From Acidobacteriota bacterium (GTDB taxonomy: Bacteria > Acidobacteriota > Vicinamibacteria > Vicinamibacterales > JAKQTR01), in contig JAPKZP010000508.1 in NCBI GenBank assembly GCA_026393735.1, forward strand, positions 1-9,623: DNA of 9,623 bases. Reading direction: 5' to 3'. A model generated the notes under the pieces. The model saw nothing but the letters and a program-made list of their open reading frames with translations. It did not search any database and was not told the origin of the DNA. Positions 6,668-9,623 of this stretch are shown here, one piece after another. The position numbers and the translations under genes were made by a program. The first letter of the stretch is position 1; the number at the start of each line of letters is the position of its first letter.

Positions 6668-7552
6668 CTACTTCTTCTTGATCTTGCCGATCGTCACCTT
6701 GCCGGCCTTGCCGACCACCTTGCCCACCTTCTTCACGCCCTTGACGATGTCTTCCGGGATCTCCTTCAGAGTGCAGCGCGTGAAGACGTCCATGTTCGAC
6801 GCCTTCGTGATCTCGTCGATCGAGTAGTGGACGAGATCCTCTTCGATGCCGTAGCAGCCCCCGACAAACCCCGCCTCGATCATGAAGCGCTGCGCCTCTC
6901 GCCAGTTGGACAGATCCACGGCCATGCCGGCTTCGTGGAATGACTCGCCGGCCTGCGCGACCTTTCCCTTTCCGTGCAACTGGTTGAACAGTTCCTGCTG
7001 CAGGGTGTTCGAGCGGAAACCATAGGTGATGACAAGATGCTTCTGCGCCTTCTTGAAGAGCGCCTGGTCGGCCGCGAGGAGCCTGGCGCGGATGGACTCC
7101 CGGAGAAAGACCGTCCCGCCCCGCAGATCCTTGACGTAGGCTCCGCCGATTTCTACGGGCACGAGATCCTCCTGCCGCGTCTTGGCCAGGACTCTCGGCG
7201 ACAGGTAGTTACCGGAGGGCGCGTCCAGCGTGAAACCCTTGCGCGCGAACTCTTCCTGCATCGCGGCGGGCGTCGGTTCGGGCTGGAAGACGGGAACGCC
7301 GGACGGCGGGGGGGCCGGTCCAGGGGCCTCGAGCACGTCGGGCGCGATGGGCCTGCCGAGGTTCGGCGGCTGGTGACTGGCGTCGCTGGCGGGCGGCTGC
7401 TCCTGTGCCGCCGGTACCCGCTCGTGAGCCACCGGTGCCCGCTCGCCTGGGGCAGCATCGCGCGTGCATCCCGGCAGCATCGCTCCCGAAAGCGGCACCA
7501 AGAGACCCGCCGCCACCCACCATAGCCGAGCGGAACGCGAAAGAGGCTTCAT
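6668..7552 (-). CDS. Lipoprotein with M15-type (VanY/endolysin-like) peptidase domain and lysine-rich tail
   Basis: 294 residues. The N-terminus is basic then hydrophobic, ending in a lipobox LPGC with C29 as the lipidation site, so it should be membrane anchored. Residues 30-98 are a proline/alanine-rich linker. The catalytic-looking domain (about 140-250) shows YGFRS (177-181), the zinc motif SFHEAGMAVD (H206, D213) and DLVHY (D239, H242), matching SxHxxGxAxD and the final acid-xx-His of M15 D-Ala-D-Ala carboxypeptidases and L-Ala-D-Glu endopeptidases. The acid is Asp, as in the endolysin branch, rather than the Glu of VanY. Residues 271-294 carry 10 lysines and no acidic residue. Cutting or binding of peptidoglycan peptides is inferred. 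It diverges from the DUF4189 gene. The start ATG 7552 has no strong ribosome-binding site but gives a complete lipoprotein signal. Confidence 0.82.
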   Translation of the reverse strand: MKPLSRSARLWWVAAGLLVPLSGAMLPGCTRDAAPGERAPVAHERVPAAQEQPPASDASHQPPNLGRPIAPDVLEAPGPAPPPSGVPVFQPEPTPAAMQEEFARKGFTLDAPSGNYLSPRVLAKTRQEDLVPVEIGGAYVKDLRGGTVFLRESIRARLLAADQALFKKAQKHLVITYGFRSNTLQQELFNQLHGKGKVAQAGESFHEAGMAVDLSNWREAQRFMIEAGFVGGCYGIEEDLVHYSIDEITKASNMDVFTRCTLKEIPEDIVKGVKKVGKVVGKAGKVTIGKIKKK

Positions 7553-7582
7553 GTCAACGCCACGTCTCGGATCTGGAGCGGC

Positions 7583-7588
7583 ATTGTA
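7583..7588 (-). promoter_or_regulatory. Candidate -10 box for the M15 lipoprotein gene
   Basis: The minus strand reads TACAAT (5 of 6 to consensus), about 30 bases before the ATG at 7552. No convincing -35 hexamer lies 16-18 bases further upstream. The resulting leader would be about 24 bases. Confidence 0.35.
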
Positions 7589-7656
7589 GCCGATCCGGCC
7601 TGTGTCTTCGCCGCGGACACGCCGGAATCCCGCTTCCGTCCGGGCCGTGGCGGGAC

Positions 7657-7662
7657 TAGAAT
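7657..7662 (+). promoter_or_regulatory. Candidate -10 box for the DUF4189-GldG pair
   Basis: TAGAAT (5 of 6 to consensus) stands out in an otherwise G/C-only neighbourhood, about 50 bases before the ATG at 7714. The -35 region is weak (TTCCGT). The 161-base gap therefore holds a plausible divergent promoter pair. An imperfect inverted repeat around 7622-7643 (CCGGA...TCCGG) lies between them. Confidence 0.35.
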
Positions 7663-7713
7663 CCCCCCGGGCCCCCGTCGTTCATGTCGGTCGCCTCTCC
7701 CCGAGGTGGAACC

Positions 7714-8214
7714 ATGATTGGCATCGCACGGTGGGTGTTGAGCTGCACCGGTCCTGTTCTGATTGGCTCCTTCCTGCTCGGGTTCCCGACGCGCGTTTCA
7801 GCTCAGGGCAGCTGCCTGTACGAGTGCACGGGACCTGAGTGCGCACTGTTTTCGAACACGACAGACCTGTGCATGGAAATCAGGGCGAAGTGCCAGGCCA
7901 GGTGCGGGGCGAAGAGGTCCTACGGCGCCATCGCGTACAGCGCGAAGGACAAGGGGGCCGGCTGGTCGTATGGCTGGGATTATCAGGATCGAGCCGAGAA
8001 GGAAGCGATCAAGAACTGTTCAGCGCGGGGCACGGCCTGCAAGCTCATCATGTGGTACTACAACAGCTGCGCCGCCGTCGCAGCCGACGGCAACACCGTC
8101 GCCTGGGGACGGGACTCGACGAAGATGAAGGCACAAGCGAACGCCATGGCCGAGTGCGCCAAGGCCGGCGGCCGGAAGTGCGGGGTTGAAGTGGCGCAGT
8201 GCTCGCTCAAGTAG
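7714..8214 (+). CDS. Secreted DUF4189-domain protein with an extra cysteine-rich N-terminal segment
   Basis: 166 residues. A signal peptide (hydrophobic about 7-23, VSA then Q31) predicts export. After it comes a segment with six cysteines at 34, 38, 43, 53, 60 and 64, spaced as two CX3C pairs flanking two single cysteines. Residues 69-164 fit DUF4189: YGAIAYS (70-76), YGWDYQDRAEKEAIKNC (86-102), CKLIMWYYNSCAAVA (109-123), WGRDSTKMKAQANAMAEC (131-148) and a closing CGVEVAQC (156-163). This domain has six more cysteines, so disulfides in an oxidising compartment are likely. The function of DUF4189 is not established. ATG 7714 is preferred over the in-frame ATG 7684 because GAGG lies seven bases before it and the signal peptide then has normal length. 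The GldG-like gene follows after 31 bases, probably in the same transcript. Confidence 0.85.
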   Translation: MIGIARWVLSCTGPVLIGSFLLGFPTRVSAQGSCLYECTGPECALFSNTTDLCMEIRAKCQARCGAKRSYGAIAYSAKDKGAGWSYGWDYQDRAEKEAIKNCSARGTACKLIMWYYNSCAAVAADGNTVAWGRDSTKMKAQANAMAECAKAGGRKCGVEVAQCSLK

Positions 8215-8245
8215 CGGTGGTGTCCCGTCGAGGTGAGGCATCCAC

Positions 8246-9623
8246 ATGGCGACTCGGATTCTCAGACTGATGGGCTGGCTTGGCATCGCGGTGGCGTCGA
8301 TCGCGCTGGTGGCGCAGCACGGCCTTCTGCCGGGCGAGCGGTACGCGTATTACGTGTTCGGCGCCGGAATGGCCTGCGTGATCGCTTGCGTCCTTGGCCA
8401 GTGGCGGGGCATCGCCAGGATCTTTGATCGGCCATTGACGCGTTATGGCGCAGCGGCCGTCACAGGTGTGCTGATCGTGCTGTGCGTGGTCGGCGCGACG
8501 CGGCAGTCGAGGCTTTCGGATCAGACGCTCGCCGTCCTCGCCAGGCTCGATTCGCCGCTGACGGTCGTGGTGTTTGAAAGGCCGTTCGAGCTCCAGCGCT
8601 GGCAGGACGAACTGAAAGAGTACGAATACGCGTCCAGGAGGGTGTCAGCCGAGTATGTGGACCCCGACACCCAGCCGGCCGTCGCCAAACAGTACCAGGT
8701 GCAGCAGTACGGCACCGCCGTGTGCACCTACAAGGGGCGCACCGAGCCCGTGGACTCCTTCACCGAACAGGCCCTGACCAACGGCATCGCGAGGGTCGTC
8801 TTCGATCAGCAGCGAAAGCTGTACTTCACGTCGGGCCACGGCGAGCGCGACACGGCGTCATCGGAGCCCGGCGGCTACGGCACGATGTCCGCGGCCCTTG
8901 GGCGCGACCGTTTCACCGTGGGCACGGTGGAGATCTCCCGACAGGGCGGGGTGCCCGGGGACGCGGCCGTGCTGGTGGTGGCGGGCCCGCGCACCGACTT
9001 CGTCCCGGGTGACATCGACGCGTTGACGAGATATCTCGGCAACAACGGCAAGCTGTTGATGGCACTCGACCCGCCGGTCAAGCCCGACGCCCCGCCGCTG
9101 ACGAACCTGATCGCGCTGGCGCACGACTGGGGATTCGACGTCGGCAACGACATCATCATCGATGCCAGCGGGCTGGGACAGATCCTGGGCGTGGACGCGT
9201 CGGTGCCCGTAGCCTCGAACTACCCGCTCCATCCGATCACGCCGGGCTTCACGCTGCTCACGGCGTTCCCGCTCGCACGGTCGGTCAGTCCCGTGACTGG
9301 CGGCGTGAACGGCCGCAGCCCGCAGACGTTCGTCGAAACTGGTCCCAATAGTTGGGCGGAGACTGACGCCACGGCACTCGTGGCCGGCGGTGAGGTGACA
9401 GTGGCGTTCGACGAGGCGAAGGGGGACCGGAAAGGACCCGTGTCCATCGCGGCCGCGGTGTCGGCCCCATCGGTGCGATCAGACGGCGGCGATCCCACCG
9501 GCACGCCTGCGGCCGGGGCGCGCGTCGCTATCGTCGGCGATTCGGATTTCGCGAGCAACGCCGCGGTCACCACGCAGGGCAACAAGGATCTGTTCCTGAA
9601 CACCATCGGCTGGCTGTCGGCGC
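8246..9623 (+). CDS. GldG-family ABC-transporter auxiliary protein (3' end cut by window edge)
   Basis: 459 codons are visible. Three hydrophobic segments (about 5-24, 33-51, 66-84) anchor the N-terminus. The rest is a soluble domain of the GldG/ABC_transp_aux type with an IFT52-like fold: LYFTSGHGERDT (192-203), YGTMSAALGRDRFTV (211-225), AVLVVAGPRTDFVPGDIDAL (241-260), LLMALDPP (270-277), LTNLIALAHDWGFDVG (285-300), VNGRSPQTFVET (354-365) and RVAIVGDSDF (426-435). Homologues work with a GldA-like ATPase and GldF-like permease. Those genes are not upstream here; a secreted DUF4189 protein is instead. Compared with homologues I remember, the stretch between the third hydrophobic segment and LSDQT (90-94) lacks about 14 residues that usually contain RWDLT. 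The missing C-terminus normally adds a last transmembrane helix. ATG 8246 has AGGTGAGG seven bases upstream. Confidence 0.88.
   Translation, partial: MATRILRLMGWLGIAVASIALVAQHGLLPGERYAYYVFGAGMACVIACVLGQWRGIARIFDRPLTRYGAAAVTGVLIVLCVVGATRQSRLSDQTLAVLARLDSPLTVVVFERPFELQRWQDELKEYEYASRRVSAEYVDPDTQPAVAKQYQVQQYGTAVCTYKGRTEPVDSFTEQALTNGIARVVFDQQRKLYFTSGHGERDTASSEPGGYGTMSAALGRDRFTVGTVEISRQGGVPGDAAVLVVAGPRTDFVPGDIDALTRYLGNNGKLLMALDPPVKPDAPPLTNLIALAHDWGFDVGNDIIIDASGLGQILGVDASVPVASNYPLHPITPGFTLLTAFPLARSVSPVTGGVNGRSPQTFVETGPNSWAETDATALVAGGEVTVAFDEAKGDRKGPVSIAAAVSAPSVRSDGGDPTGTPAAGARVAIVGDSDFASNAAVTTQGNKDLFLNTIGWLSA

Noticed and set aside
7684..7713. Earlier ATG for the DUF4189 gene
   Set aside because: There is no ribosome-binding site before 7684, and the ten extra residues would place a Pro/Arg/Gly stretch before the signal peptide. 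ATG 7714 has GAGG at proper spacing.

Overview
The window looks like a piece of a high-G+C soil bacterium, most likely Acidobacteriota of the Vicinamibacteria type. The reasons are a large TonB-dependent receptor with an N-terminal carboxypeptidase-regulatory-like domain (the Oar-like type that is abundant in that phylum), a GldG-family protein whose sequence closely resembles what I remember of acidobacterial homologues, and strong G/C preference at third codon positions. This assignment is inference from family memory; no rRNA or marker gene is present.

Left part (1-6451), minus strand. Reading leftward, it holds a TonB-dependent outer-membrane receptor (6243-3001), a GntR/FCD-family repressor (2911-2156), an enolase-superfamily enzyme of the mandelate racemase/sugar-acid dehydratase type (2079-868) and a class I aldolase of the DHDPS/N-acetylneuraminate lyase family (871 to beyond the left edge). 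The last two overlap by 4 bases (GTGA). The simplest reading is a small catabolic unit for an acid sugar or related hydroxy acid: the receptor brings a ligand through the outer membrane, the dehydratase makes a 2-keto-3-deoxy acid, the DHDPS-family enzyme cleaves or dehydrates it, and the GntR protein senses a pathway intermediate. The substrate is not determined. A sigma70-like promoter in an AT-rich island (6381-6409) precedes the receptor. A perfect 19-base palindrome sits on the GntR start codon.

Middle (6244-6667). This stretch has no confident gene. It holds the receptor leader and promoter, two adjacent inverted repeats just upstream of the -35 box, a doubtful 43-codon fragment that faintly resembles the C-terminus of a UGSC-type protein, and nothing recognisable from 6589 to 6667.

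Right part (6668-9623). A minus-strand lipoprotein has an M15-type (VanY/endolysin-like) peptidoglycan peptidase domain and a very lysine-rich C-terminal tail. Diverging from it is a plus-strand pair: a secreted, cysteine-rich DUF4189 protein and, 31 bases later, a membrane-anchored GldG-like ABC-transporter auxiliary protein that runs off the right edge. All three are predicted to act at or outside the inner membrane. The usual ATPase and permease partners of GldG are not upstream of it.

I see no rRNA, tRNA, CRISPR array, insertion sequence or integrase, and no clear new defence or mobile system. The most useful leads are active-site substitutions in the two catabolic enzymes, the palindrome on the GntR start, the cationic tail of the M15 lipoprotein, and a shortened, apparently partnerless GldG.
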